A DNA stretch of 64,000 bases from Adiantum capillus-veneris (GCA_014529385.2 CM043951.1:109220469-109284468); one strand, 5' to 3'. Counted from the stretch's first letter, positions 21,949 through 36,104 are shown. Translations and numbers: made by a program. The notes: a model not told the origin generated them from the letters alone.

Positions 21949-22148
21949 GGAGGCCATTTCTACACACATTTCATAGTGTGATGTTGATGCAACAAGGTGA
22001 GTGTGAGGAGGTGAGAGTAAAGCAAGGCGGGAGCTCTATTAAGGGTTTAATCCCTTTGTAAACTACTTCTTCTTTTGAAGTGCTAAAGCCATTGAGTGGC
22101 TGCTTTCACGTGGACGTAGCCCACATTGGATGAACCACGTATATCGTG

Positions 22149-22152
<4 letters not shown>

Positions 22153-22216
<64 letters not shown>
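22153..22216 (+). repeat. (CT)n inside the Copia 5' LTR
   Basis: About 32 units, against about 21 at the same LTR position in the 3' copy (24919-24960). Confidence 0.95.
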
Positions 22217-22219
<3 letters not shown>

Positions 22220-22311
22220 CTACTCTATAATCTCTTGTGTGTGAAATCTATCTCTCTCCATTAAGTAATCTACTCAAATATCTATTTAGCTACGTCTTAT
22301 TTCCTGACAAC

Positions 22312-22323
22312 TGGTATCAGAGC
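22312..22323 (+). other. Primer binding site, initiator-Met tRNA type
   Basis: TGGTATCAGAGC two bases after the LTR, the standard Copia primer site complementary to the 3' end of initiator methionine tRNA. Confidence 0.9.
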
Positions 22324-22383
22324 AAGGTTTGCTCGTAGCTAAATTATATCAAGGAAAGGGTTCCTTGAATTGAGTGGGAGTTA

Positions 22384-24275
22384 TGGCGAAGGAAGGGAAG
22401 CTCAAGATTGAGAAGTTCAACGGAAAAAACTACCAACATTGGAAGATGCATATTGAAGACTATCTCTACCAGAAGGACCTCTATTTGCCACTAGTGGAAT
22501 CCTGAAGATGGTAAAATCTTAAGGAGTAGGGATGTAATTTTTAACGAACAAAATATGTACAAAGATTACTTGGAAAGAAAACAAACAAAAGAAACAGGTG
22601 ATGAGTACATGGAGCTTGAGGACGGTGAAGACTCAAGGACTGCAAACGATGACAATGTGCAACAACGTCAACCAAATGAGGAGCCTCAACCTATTCCCCG
22701 AAGATCTACAAGAGCAAGTAGACCTCCAGAAAGGTTTGTTCCTTCCTTCAACCATCTCTTGATCTCAGATTCTAGAGAGCCGGAATCATACGAAGAAGCT
22801 ATGCAACATGAATCCGAAGAAGAATGGACGAAGAGCATGCAACTGGAGATGGACTCACTATATCGCAACCAAACATGGGAATTGGTTGAGTTACCTAAAG
22901 GTAAGAAAAGGTACAAGTCTAGGCTTGTGATAAAAGGTTTTTCTCAAAAGAAAGTTATTGACTTCAATGAAATATTTTCTCATGTTGTAAAAATGAACTC
23001 AATTAGGCTTGTCTTAAGCCTTGTGGCTGCTCATGATCTAAATCTTGAGCAAATGGATGTAAATACGGCATTCCCTCACGGTGACTTAGAGGAGGAAATC
23101 TACATGCTTCAACCAAAGGGGTATGAAGTAAAAGGTAAGCAGAAAATGGTTTGCAGATTAAAGAAGAGCTTGTATGGTTTAAAGCAAGCATCAAGACAAT
23201 GGTACTTGAAGTTTGATCGATGGATGTTGGATCATGGATTCACAAGATGCAACTCGGATCACTACGTCTACACAAAGAATTTGGGAGATGGGAAATTCAT
23301 CATCCTAATGTTATATGTTGATGACATGTTGATTGCAAGTTCTAACATGCAGGACATCAAAGACCTAAAAGAGGATCTGTCTAAATCTTTTTCAATGAAA
23401 GATTTAGGTGCTGCAAAGAGGATACTTGGTATGAAAATATCAAGGGACAGGACGAAGAAGACAATAAAGCTATCTCAAGAAGATTACATCAAGAAGGTAC
23501 TAAAAAGGTTTGCAATGCAAAATGCAAAACCAGTTTCTACACCTTTGGCTGGTCATTTTAAACTAACAAAGGATATGTGTCCAAAGACACAAGAAGAGAT
23601 AGCCTATATGTCTAAAGTTCCATATGCTGCAGCGGTAGGTTCTCTAATGTATGCTATGGTCCTGGACAAGGCCAGACATTGCACATCCAGTGGGAGTTGT
23701 GAGTAGGTTCATTGACAACCCAGGTAAAGAGCATTGGTAAGCTGTGAAGTGGATACTTAGGTATCTAAAAGGGACAACAACAAATGCTTTGTATTTTGGA
23801 AGAACTGATATTTTTCTAGAAGGGTATGTTGATGCAGATATGGCAGGTGACAAAGATACTCGAAGGAGCACTACTGGCTATGTCTTCGCGGTTGGAGGCA
23901 CAGCAGTAAGTTGGGCTTCAAAGCTATAGAAAGTGGTCTCACTTTCCACCACGGAAGCAGAGTATGTAGCAATGACGGAGGCAAGCAAAGAAATTTTGTG
24001 GCTTCACAGATTCTTAGAAGAGCTTGGATTCAAACAAGACAATTGTGTCTTGTACAGTGATAGCCAAAGCGCTATCCATCTTGCGAAGAACTCAGCCTTT
24101 CATTCAAGGACAAAGCACATGAGGTGAGATATCACTTTATACGCACTCTTTTGGAAGAGGGACAGCTAAATCTAGGAAAGGTGCATACAAGTGAAAATCC
24201 TGCAGACATGTTTACAAAGGTGGTCAACAAGGAGAAGTTGAGCTTTTGCTCATCTTCAATCGGCATTCAAGGATA
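22384..24275 (+). pseudogene. Copia gag start fused to RT-RNase H remnant
   Basis: The frame opens at 22384 with MAKEGKLKIEKFNGKNY, a Copia gag N-terminus, and stops at 22503. A deletion then joins it to the end of integrase/start of RT. The frame 22555-23706 holds RT with RNQTWELVELPKGK, RLVIKGFSQ, MDVNTAFPHGDLEEEIYM and the catalytic YVDDM (about 23317-23331). Compared with the reversed sister copy, about 16 codons including the NKWVYKRK finger block are missing in frame near 22905. A frameshift at about 23660-23740 moves RNase H to 23744-23929; a TAG at 23927 interrupts it before VVSLSTTEAEYVA and YSDSQSAIHLAKN; another shift near 24120 precedes the final NPADMF-K block. The element cannot make a working polyprotein. 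Confidence 0.9.
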
Positions 24276-24336
24276 AGAAGCAAGGATGGAAAGCAGTCAT
24301 AGGTTTGGTTTTGAGATTAGTCTCCAAGTGGGAGAT

Positions 24337-24914
24337 TGTTAAGTATGGAGCCTGATTTACCCTTGTAATTTTCTGTGGTAAAAGCGCACATTTGTAAGGC
24401 CCCCATAATGAGGAGAAGCCATCGTGCGTGAAGGTAAATCACTCACCGGAAACCAAAATTTTCACAGTCAAAATTTTTTCTTCGCCGGAATATTATGGCC
24501 GGAAAGTGGTCGGAAAACGACCGGTCAGTTGGCCGGTGGCCGGTGATCGGAAGTCAATGGCCGGTGGCCGATGGCCGAATTCAAAAGCGGACTTTTCTTC
24601 TCAAGGGCGGCCACACATGGGCGGATTGAAGGGTCCGATTTGAACTTATCTACACAAGGGCGGATACACATGGTTGCCTCTCATTAGAGAGGGCAGCCCT
24701 TTTGGCCTATAAAAGGAGGCCATTTCTACACACATTTCATAGTGTGAAGTTGATGCAACAAGGTGAGTGTGAGGAGGTGAGAGTGAAGCAAGGCGAGAGC
24801 TCTATTAAGGGTTTAATTCCTTTGTAAACTACTTCTTCTTTTGAAGTGCTAAAGCCATTGAATGGCTGCTTTCCCGTGGACGTAGCCCACATTGGGTGAA
24901 CCACGTATATCGTG

Positions 24915-24963
<49 letters not shown>

Positions 24964-24994
24964 CTATAATCTCTTGTGTGTGAAATCTATCTCC
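24337..24994 (+). repeat. 3' LTR of Copia element, 3'-truncated
   Basis: Matches the 5' LTR from TGTTAAGTATGG to the GTGTGAAATCTATCTC block. It lacks the hairpin segment of the 5' copy and its last ~55 bp. A TATA box is at 24708 and (CT)n at 24919-24960. Confidence 0.9.
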
Positions 24995-26762
<1,768 letters not shown>

Positions 26763-27640
26763 ATTGCTACTTGAAACCACCTAGTCAAAGCTAGAAACCA
26801 CATGTCACAATGCTAGAAACCACCTTGTCATAGAGCTACCAAACACCTACTCAGTGCAACAAACAACATAGTCACAACTAGAGACCTGTCAACGAGCAGT
26901 ACAAACCTCTAGAAAGCACCTACTCAGTGATTTCTACAAACCTATCAAGGATTACTAGAAAACACCTAGTCAGGGCAACAAACCACATAGTCAAAGATAG
27001 CAACCTGTCAACAAACAAGACAAACTAGCCATGCACTACTAGAAAGCACCTATTTAGTGCTAGAAACATTGCTAAAAAATGCCTACTTAGTGCTCGAAAC
27101 CAAATAATTCAACTACTAAATCACTGCTAGAAACCTCCCAAGATTTGATGATTGGGATTTACTACTAGAAACCTTACAGCCACCACTACAAACCTGTCAA
27201 TAATTACTAGAAGACCTACTTGGTGGTAGAAATGAGATATAAGTCAAGCACTAGAAAACACTCGTGCAAGTCAGAAACCAGTAAAGCTTCCCAGATCAAT
27301 TCTAAAAAGCTTCAAACCATTATAGCAAAGAAACTAATCAAGCACTACCAAAAACCAATCGGACATTGCTAGAAACCGGTCAAAAAGGAAGCCATCAGGT
27401 CCATAGTCATGCAAATCAGACAAACCAACCTTGCTAGAAACCACACATACTAGAAGCTGGTCATGCAAACTAGCTTAGCTCTACTAGAAACTATAAGATA
27501 ATTCAGAAGCCAATCAAGAAAAGACCATTGTGATTTTACAAAGTAGAAAAGGTTTCCTACTATCAAATTTTCTAGTGCCACAAACCATCCCATCACTGCT
27601 ACAAACCATTAAAACAGCTTTCGACTAGTCAAGCATTGCT
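26763..27640 (+). repeat. Degenerate array of a CTAGAAACC-containing motif
   Basis: Variants of GCTAGAAACCACCTAGTCA recur about every 20-45 bp over nearly 900 bp, with partners such as TACAAACCTGTCAA and CACCTACTCAGTG. Spacing is irregular, so this is an old, decayed minisatellite or a tandemly amplified short element. No coding frame accompanies it. Confidence 0.7.
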
Positions 27641-29727
27641 TAAAACCAAACAAACCAATCAAATTGGAATAAAAGTGTACTAAGAATTAATCTTGCAATT
27701 ATACAAATCCTAGAACAGTTCTAGAAAGAAGTTGAGGCATGCTATGTACAATTAAGCAGGGTATGAAAGCACTAGAGTAGTATATCATCACCATAGTGGT
27801 GTGCAAGCATGAAGAAATATTAAGAGATGCTTACCTACATAATTGGGAAGAAAAATAGTATTTCTAAAAAGTGGTACACTTCTAGCAAGTACTAAAACAG
27901 TAACAATAATGTTATAAAGTGTATTAAAGAGAGAGGGTAATCTTCTAAACATATGGTATGTCCAACAAATGGGTAGGATGCTTGATGTAAGTGTTTCTTC
28001 CTATGCGCTTACAACAAACATCTTTTTTTCACGGAGAGACCCTTGCTTCAATATTCCATAATTCAAAAACAATGTCTTCATTCAGGCTTTAGTATCTATG
28101 TTCCTGCCCAAATGTTACTTTGAGTAACTCTATTTCCCTCTCAATCAATCTTCTTTTTTACATATTTGCGCTAACTCTACCTTGTGTTCTGGTGCACAGC
28201 ATGACTATCTCTCGAAGGCCTAGCACCACAATTGACTTTGTTAGCATTTTTAATAGTTATACTACAGATGATCAGTCATGGATACCGTCTAGAATAGCTA
28301 TCGGGAGTTGGGTACTAATGCAGACGAGGAGGAGGAAGAGGAGGCAACACAATGATTTTGTGGAGGCTTTCAAGGGACAAGTTAGAGAATTTAAAGTGTG
28401 TGCACAAAGCAAGCGGTTGAAAGAAATCCTCATAAAACATGCTTTCTAACATGTAGTCTTAAGGCTGCAAACATCTCCTCCTAGTTTTCAACGGCATCGA
28501 CCCAATTGTAGGGTATTTTGAGCATATATCTCATTTAGTGTATGTTCATTTTTGAAGCTTATGGTTGATATCATGTCTGATATGGTGCATATATTTATCC
28601 ATCAAACAGGAGGGACTGGAAACCAGTTGAGAGCATACTTGGCATTTTTTATGCTTTCCATGCATTTATTGGTGAGCAAATGTACCGAGGAAGACCGCAC
28701 AAGGAGCTTGCAGATAATGGAATATTCTTTTATGATATGTCATATCTAGAACCCTAAATATTGGCTGGATGGGTCGTGTGACTTCTTTGCCACTTCCATC
28801 CTTTAGCAAGGATTAGTCTTTGCTAGCGTCCCAAACTAGTGAAAGCTTCAGAAATAGGTTGTTGCTAGATATACAAAAGTCCGTCAAGTATTCTATTGCT
28901 ACAAAGATTGTTAGGCTCACTCTAATTATGTCGGTTGAAGTGTTTGTAGATTTCTTATTCGATGAGCAAATAAGAAATACCACAACAATGTTCATTTGCA
29001 AGCCTGAGAGCTGTTTGGACTTTTTAGATGATAATTGGGATAGGAAATGATCGGAGGGAAAAATTTATATTTTGCAAAAGAAGTCCATAATTTGCAAGTA
29101 CATTATAAGCTATCAAAATTTCATAGTGTCACTTTACTATTTAGATATCATCTTCTTAGTGAGCAGCTTATTCCGCTTGATCAAGATATAGAGTCTAACT
29201 CTAAGAACAAATCTTTAGCAATGGAGATCTACTTTTGAGAGAACCTACTTACTGTGATGGACACAATGCCAACTACAACCCTTGGACAACTCAGGGTAGA
29301 TCTTACATATGAAGACTTCCCACTGTTGCCAGAAGTGTATGCATTCAATCTCAACAATAGAAAGGTACTGACTAAATGGATAAATTTCACTTGTCTTTAA
29401 TGCCTTAAAGATATAGATACTAACACTTTGTTTTTTGCAGATTCCAAGATGCAAGGAGAAAACAACATTGTGCAAGGAGCCCCTCTCAAATACACTTCAC
29501 TTGATTGCTTCAACCGAAAGCTAGGTCACATACATTGTGCACACAATGAGTTTTATTGTCATATCATCCAAGATGTACAGTCCAAAATGATTAATACAAA
29601 GACATTTTTGTGCCACTCAAACATTGTCTCAAAATCGTAAGCTTTGTATTGCCTCAAGACTTTATACATTGTATTTTTTCATTCAAAATTTGTACAAAGG
29701 GGTGTAAATTACTGCCTATTGTCTATT
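27641..29727. other. No gene recognised
   Basis: Short frames such as 28120-28449 (109 codons, hydrophobic N-terminus) and 28820-29050 (76 codons) read like protein in places, but I find no family signature and no continuous exon structure. Confidence 0.4.
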
Positions 29728-29870
29728 GCCATTATTGCTCCCTTGCCCCTATCCCCGGTTTCTACCACTACTCCCTTATTCCTTGCCTCGATTGCTACCA
29801 CTGCTCGCCTACCCCTGTTGCTACCACTGCTCCCCTGCCCTCTCCCCTGGTTGCTACTCCTTCTACCTTG
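29728..29870 (+). repeat. Short C-rich minisatellite
   Basis: About four degenerate copies of a roughly 33-bp unit based on TTGCTACCACTGCTCCCCTGCC. Confidence 0.6.
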
Positions 29871-30221
29871 GGGGACGCTGGTCTCAGGTGCGGTGCCCTT
29901 TCACTTTGCTCGAATGCCTTGGCCTTGTCCATGGCTTCCCATGCATCTTGAATTTGTGAAGCTTCACTCTATTCTCCCTCTTGCAGCTGACATGTAACCC
30001 AATCCTCTACTTTTGTGGAGTCGGCATAATACTGATTGATTACTTCTTGCATGTTTCAAACCTCGTCTTGAGTCTATTGGTACCTTTGCATGATTTTGTC
30101 AATGTGGGCTTGTTCAAACTCCTTAGCTTGTGCGCTTTCCTTTCTTGACCGACTATGCACCGAAATTATAATATGCTAAATGGCCATCACAAAAACATTG
30201 TGCACATCATAGGGGTTGTAG

Positions 30222-30665
30222 TTATGTAGATGCGTGATAATAAGAAAGTAAGTAAAGAAGTAACTTATTTTCATAAACACATTGGAGCAATACAAGCACT
30301 AAAACAACATGCGTACTTACATTTGGTACGTCCAAAATTTGGCTCAGAAGGAGCATAGCATTCATACACGTCTTCGAGCCACATCTAAAATCATGAGTCT
30401 GAATGGGCACGCATGACCCGTCAATGCACCATGGCAGCACCTAGATGATGTTCTAACAAAATGTGCTCCACACAGTAAACAAATTTTCTCGCGAAACTAC
30501 ATACATAAGCACTTGCTTCAGTAGGTCATTAGAAACAGATACTACAAGCAAAAGCATAAAGATAAGCCTTATGCCTTTACCATGCCCATGGAATCCACTG
30601 CTTTGCCTGGAGTTTCCGTAGTAGATGACCTTCAATGTTGAATAGCACCATACTCTAATTTTCAC
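30222..30665 (-). pseudogene. Possible PIF/Harbinger-type transposase remnant
   Basis: The minus frame 30222-30440 begins MLPWCIDGSCVPIQTHDF, which resembles the first catalytic-Asp block of PIF/Harbinger transposases (family pattern: I-G-A-I-D-G-T-H-I-P-I, then P-D). The following RCGSKTCMNAMLLLSQILD would align with the K-G, S-N-V-Q and D-strand of that fold, but weakly. No second Asp or Glu block, helix-turn-helix partner gene or terminal inverted repeats are visible. It could be chance similarity. Confidence 0.25.
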
Positions 30666-30969
30666 TACACCAAAAAAAGAACATAAAAACTATCACAACT
30701 ATGAGAAATAGTAAGATCCTAAATCCAGAATATCTTTGCATACCGACACAAAAATCACCTTTGATTAAATGCAGTGACCCGAAAGTGCGCTAGATCCTAG
30801 TTTACTTTGTTGAGCCAGCCCAACAACGTGAAAAATGACATTCCATCTGAAACATAGGCCATATAAGCGGATCTATTACATACTTTTTGTCATGCACATT
30901 TGCAGGTAGAAGCGAGATAGCAACCTAGCATGAAAAATTGCTAGCAATTAGATTGGTTACTATATATAA

Positions 30970-31365
30970 GACATAGGTCAAAACAAAGCAAATACAATTC
31001 TTGAAATGGTCATATAAGTCCCTAATCACTTAGTTCTAACCCGAGACCCAAGTCAATACCTGGCAATTAATGGCCTTAAAGATTTCCAAGTGTCTCTATC
31101 CGCTTGTTACTGACCCTAAGTGACATAATGAACTTAAAGCTTACCATATAGCTAGATAGCATGCAAAGACATGGGTCAAAACGAAGTAAATGCAATCCTT
31201 GAAATGGTCATTTAGGTCCCTATTGGCTTTTGTTCTAACCCTAAGTGCCAAAAAAACACAGGTCAATATCGAGCGAATATCGACCTTGAAGGGTCCCTAT
31301 TCACTTGGTACTGACCCCAACATCGTCACATAATGAACTTAATCCTTACTACATAGCAGTATGAA
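30970..31365 (+). repeat. Two-copy tandem repeat, period about 198 bp
   Basis: GACATAGGTCAAAACAAAGC at 30970 returns as GACATGGGTCAAAACGAAGT at 31168. Both are followed by AATGGTCAT, then GTCCCTA, TTCTAACCC and TAATGAACTTAA blocks in the same order. Copies are diverged. Confidence 0.8.
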
Positions 31366-32360
31366 TGATTGCAACTGTTGCATTGGAGTTTAGAGAAATC
31401 ACGCATGCTGAGAAAATCTTGTCCATCAAGGTTGAAAACGGAGTCCGCCTCTTTGAACTTTCAAGAAGATGAATATGTGCTTAAAGAGGAAGTTCTAGGG
31501 CTTCTATATGATGTTGCACTTCCTAGTACTAGAGCTGAGCTTGATGGGTTTGCAGCTCCCCCCTTCCTAGGGTGATCACTAAAGCTTTCTCTTATGAGCT
31601 ATGCTCAAGACTGTTTGGATCTGGTATGATCTCACCTTCTGGGACTATGAAGGCATATTGAGGGTAGAATCATTGATTTTTGGCATCTAAAAACCTTCTG
31701 CATAGTTTCCTATGTACCTTCGTGAAACATGATAAATAATTCCCCAAGTCAAGCTGTAGATAGCATTATCTTCGCCCTGATATTGTCTATCCCATGGGTC
31801 TCCTATGATATGAGCTTCTATGGTTTCAGGACCCAAGGCATTATAGATCTTATACTCTCGTCTATATCTATGATTGTTTTGGTCAAAGTATACGGTGGTC
31901 TGGTCACAACGTCGAAGCTCGATTTTTGATGGAGAAGAGTTTGGCTTTGAATAGATTTTTGGGTTCACTCGGATTATATCATTCAGTTGTAGAGAGGAAG
32001 GGATATAATAGATTTTATCCTCTGAAAAGAACCATCCTTTTTAATCTATCAATGGGCACACATCTATGAGCTAGCATGTGGGCCTTTCAAACACTGGTTG
32101 ATCCTTTTTGTATAGTTGCCCTTCTCGGTCTACATAGTGTGTATATGAATTGTGTGTGACATACATTGTTTACAACATTCGCTTTGATGTGCTCCTTATA
32201 CTCGTGAATGATTGCACACTTGTGGTAGAGGATGCAGAAACATTTGCAAACATAATGCTCTTTTCAACTTTTGGTGATATCTGGATACTTTGACCAAATT
32301 CACGCAGGAATTTGTTTGTTCAAAGGACCAATTTTAAGCTTTTCAGGTGCCTGTGCATCT
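31366..32360. other. No gene recognised
   Basis: A minus frame at 31687-31968 (93 codons, rich in aromatic residues) reads like protein but matches nothing I recognise. It lies downstream of the gag fragment at 32361-32714 and may be part of the same decayed element. Confidence 0.35.
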
Positions 32361-32714
32361 TTATGCAAATTCTAACTTTTTTCGTGCTTTTACTGGTGCC
32401 TCTAATGGTAATGCAAAATCATCTGATTGCATCAAAATTGGCGAGTTAGATGCACTTACATTAGGATTCGTAGTTTTAACTTTCTCCCTGTGTTTCTTTG
32501 TAGTTCCTATGTCCCTGTTGGTTGGATTCCTTGGACAATCCTCGGGAAAATGCTCACCTTTTCTTCCACAATCTGAGCAATACACCATGATTGGTGGTAT
32601 TTCAACCGGTTCTTTCATCTCAAGCTCTTGCTGAGGAGTTTTTGCTTTCATGTCTACCAAGTTGTCAGCAAGCTGTATCTTGACCTTTGTATTGTCTTTG
32701 ACTCGATTCTCCAA
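32361..32714 (-). pseudogene. Retrotransposon gag fragment with zinc knuckle
   Basis: A 117-codon minus frame centred on YCSDCGRKGEHFPEDCPRN, a CCHC zinc knuckle of the nucleocapsid type, which binds RNA. The second gap has five residues where the standard pattern has four (C-x2-C-x5-H-x4-C), probably from insertion of the Glu before His. It is surrounded by Lys/Arg- and Pro-rich text typical of the end of gag. A reversed LTR and primer site at 36.1-36.9 kb lie upstream in the same orientation, so this is likely the gag of that element. Capsid and pol are not readable. Confidence 0.55.
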
Positions 32715-34293
32715 TTAGACTGGCTTCTACTGGTTGATCTATTGGGTCTTCCATTTTTGGCTCTTGACTGTAGATTTGACCATTGTAATCCATGTACAAT
32801 GACCCTGATTGCATATACACCAACTGGATGGTTTACTGGCTTGCGCACATTTTTGGATTCTCTTGTTCGAGTTTGTCAAGACTACTTTTGCCAAAGCAAT
32901 TTTGCAGTTGACTGCTCTTTAGACTCCAAGAGTTGGGTAAACTTTAGCTTGAAAGTGCCAGGATTGATTGCAGTTTTTAGAACGATGAAAATATGTGCTT
33001 TGAATAGCCTAATGTGCAATCTAATGTGAGTGGTGCACTTGATCGTTTAATTCTAGACCCAATTTGCAATGCCATTGCTTGCACTTGCCAATTTCTGGTC
33101 GACGCAATAAATTCTAGTTACTCAAGCTCTTTGATTGACTGGTGATGCTCTTTTCCAACATCTCGCTGGAATAAGAATGTTCTGGGCCGAGGAGATTGGA
33201 GCCCAATTGGAAAGTTCTCCAATTTTTAGGTCCAAGTTTAAAACCCTCACGAGTTTTGCAACTCGGACTTGTCAATTTTCACCCAAAATCTATTATTCTT
33301 GATCCCGAATCGCAATTTTGGGGTGTGAACAATGCCCTAACACTTGAATTTTATTCAAAAATCAGTTTTGAATTCTCAGTGCTCAGTTGAATCGCAATGA
33401 TTTTCAACGCAAATTTGATTTCTTGATTCCGTGCAGTTTTGGTTTTACTCGTTTTTAAAAAAAATGAAATTGTCGTCTATCTGAGCTTGATTTGAACGTT
33501 TTTGCAGTTCTCATTTTTTGCGGTTTTGTTTTTGCTCTTTTTTTACCAATACAGGGTTTTTGCAACTCACGGCTCGCTTTGTTCTCTTTTTATGCACTTT
33601 TTTTTTGCGGACTTTTTGTGGCTTGTTTTCCTTGACTCACTTGTGGTTTGAATTCCTCGACGATGTTTCTGCCTTTTTTTGACTCCTCCCCTCATATTTT
33701 TATTATTTTTTGTGAAATTTTGAATTTTCTAGATTTTTGGGTATTTTTATGATTTTTTATAAATTTTTTAGAATTTTTTATTATTTAAAGATGTTTTCCT
33801 TGAATTTTGTAATTTTTATAGATTTTTTTGTGAGTTTTGTATGAAGTTTTTATTTTTGTGAATTTTTGGAGCTTTTTTGTATTTTTTATGAATTTTGATT
33901 CACTTTTTTGGTGAATTCTTAAAATATATTTTTCTTGATTTTTATGGAATTTTGGCTTTTTTGTAATTTTTAAGAGAAATTTTTAATTTTTTGAGTTTTT
34001 TAAATCGATTTTTTAATGATTTTTTTGTGGGTTTGATTTAAATAAAACTAAACAATAAAAATAAAAATTTAATCTACCTTATACTAACCAAATTAAACTA
34101 ACTCTACTAACTCACCTGGCATGGCGGCCGTTGACCTGCAGAGGAGACAACGATGAGGCGGTGCGTAGCAGCTTTGATGGCAACGGGGTGGTCGTTAATG
34201 GTTGGAAGGCCTGCCATGTGCTCATGTGTGGCAGGTGGGCAACTTGCAACACAAAGTGTGTGGGGAGTTTGTCGGCGCGCAAAAGCACCAGCA

Positions 34294-34296
<3 letters not shown>
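32715..34296. other. No gene recognised; T-rich stretch
   Basis: About 33430-34060 is strongly T-rich on the plus strand, made of drifting TTTTTGAATTTT-like units. Read in the minus direction it could be leader DNA between the LTR at 36.1 kb and the gag fragment. Confidence 0.45.

Positions 34297-34365
<69 letters not shown>
34297..34365 (+). repeat. (GA)n microsatellite
   Basis: About 34 GA units; it opens several false frames on both strands. Confidence 0.98.
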
Positions 34366-34370
<5 letters not shown>

Positions 34371-36081
34371 TACGGAGAGAGAAAGTGAGAGTGAAGAGAG
34401 ACAGTGGGGTGGGGATGAGAGAGAAAAAGAACCACCGCAAGGGGGGATTCTCATGTACACAAGCCGTCAAAATCCGTTTTTTACACCGAAAAATACGAAA
34501 CTTACCCATTGAGTTTGCACGAATGTCAAAAACTTGCCGGAGTGTACACCCAAGCTCGTGATCAACCGCTTGTGCCCGTTAAACCCAGTTTTTTACTTTT
34601 TATGTTTGAAAGCATGAAAATGCCAAAGTTAGGCCGAGAATTAGCCAAAAACGCTAAAAATCACCCAAAAATTCCAAAAAATTCAAAAATTCCCAAAAAT
34701 TTCTACAATCTATAAATCTCAAAAAATCAGCAGCAATAACAATCAAACACTTTCGACGCACACAAACACACCAAAAAAAAGAAGTTTTTGCCGAAAATGC
34801 CAACTGCGACAAAATCAACAACCCGGCCCTCGAAAATGGCGAAATGCACAAAACTCAACCAACGAGGGAATAAATGCGCTCAAAATGATGTCGTAAATAC
34901 ACATACAAAATGGCTCATCAAGATCATAAGATATCAAGTTTTTACGGAATTAATTGGAAATGAATGCAAAAATTAGCAAAAAATTACCAAAAATTTGCAA
35001 CAATTATTTGAAAAATACGTTTTTTTTTTAAAAAAAATCTCCACACAAAGGGGACTAGTGCAAACAAATCAAATTGTAATAATCACATCAATTCATTCAC
35101 CAACTAATTTCACCAATAAAATCCAAAACTAGGCAATTTTCGGCACAAATTGAGAGTGTAAATCCCTGTTTTGAGCTCAAAAATGCAACAATTCACCATT
35201 ACACACATCAAATTTTCAATCAGAAATTGAATCAATAATGCACATTAATCGTTTTTAGGCGCGCACACACACACTAATAATTACAATTTTTGTGAACTTT
35301 TAGGTGCGCGCACACAATGGTTAATCATTTCAAATCTGCAAATTGAATTCACAAATCTCTAATTGGACATGACCACATCACAAGTCAATCATAAAATTTG
35401 CAAAATCATCATGCAACATTGATTTTTTAGTGCATACACAAGGGCAAAATAGTGCACACACACCTAAAATTAGGCACAGTCAATTAGAATGCACATGCAC
35501 TTGATTTTAGTGCGCACAATTGCAATTGACCATTCAAGCATGCAATTAAGAAAATTTACAATGCTACTTAGCACATGAAACCATCAATTTGCACATTCAA
35601 TTCCAAGGGTTTTGGTATTACGACGGCATGAAAACGTGCAAAATCAAAAGTTCCAAATCATCAAATTGACAATGGAGAAGCATACCGCACAAATCTTGAA
35701 TCCAATAGCACCATTCAATTGCCAATTAAACAATGTGTAGACCGCTTCTGTCGACGCTCCAAAGCCCTAATCTTGCATTCCAAAATCCAAAAATTGACAA
35801 GTGATTAGCACAAATCGGCATTGCTAGAATGCAATCCAAGCCTCTAACTAGGCAAATATCAAAGCGTAAGCACAAAATATTAGTCCAATTAATAGAAAAT
35901 TAGTGTGTAAGTTAGCAAAAATTAGTGTGAAGCTATAATGTGTAGGCACACAATTAGCAAGATATGGTATTACATTAGGGGAAATTGAACACACATCCAA
36001 AATCCACAAAACGATAAACACACAAGTGAAATTAGTGAGAAAATCATTCGATTATGCCATAATTACACTAGCGTAGGCCAT
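34366..36081. other. A-rich leader-like DNA, no gene
   Basis: A-rich with many short CACACA and AAATTGCA motifs and no domain. Its position beside a reversed PBS suggests retrotransposon leader. Confidence 0.4.
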
Positions 36082-36102
36082 CGTTCCCCGACAATGGTGC
36101 CA
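36082..36102 (-). other. Gypsy-type primer binding site
   Basis: On the minus strand TGGCACCATTGTCGGGGAAC, close to the TGGCGCCGTTGTCGGGGA site used by many plant Gypsy elements. It lies two bases inside the LTR end at 36105. Confidence 0.75.
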
Positions 36103-36104
36103 AA

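Larger units (their letters stand above)
21520..22309 (+). repeat. 5' LTR of Copia element
   Basis: 790 bp, TGTTAAGTATGGAGCC to TTTCCTGACA. It holds a run of GGCCGGTGGCC-type short repeats (about 21755-21815), a TATA box, and (CT)n at 22153-22216. A segment of about 45 bp around 21655-21699, with a perfect hairpin, is missing from the 3' LTR. Confidence 0.95.
21520..24994 (+). mobile_element. Ty1/Copia element, internally deleted, 3' LTR truncated
   Basis: 5' LTR (21520-22309), initiator-Met primer site, a short gag remnant, a pol with RT and RNase H, a purine tract (AAGTGGGAGAT, about 24326-24336), then a 3' LTR from 24337 that stops matching at about 24994, missing the last ~55 bp. Most of gag and all of protease and integrase are gone through a deletion near 22502. 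A second, reversed member of the family is at 37.3-40.2 kb. Confidence 0.9.

Noticed and set aside
26763..27640. CRISPR array
   Set aside because: Repeats are too degenerate and irregularly spaced, and the DNA is plant nuclear.
28120..28449. Small secreted protein gene
   Set aside because: The N-terminus is hydrophobic, but there is no cleavage pattern I trust, no exon support and no family match.
34107..34561. Overlapping frames of 85-119 codons on both strands
   Set aside because: All are held open by the (GA)n tract; no domain or start context.
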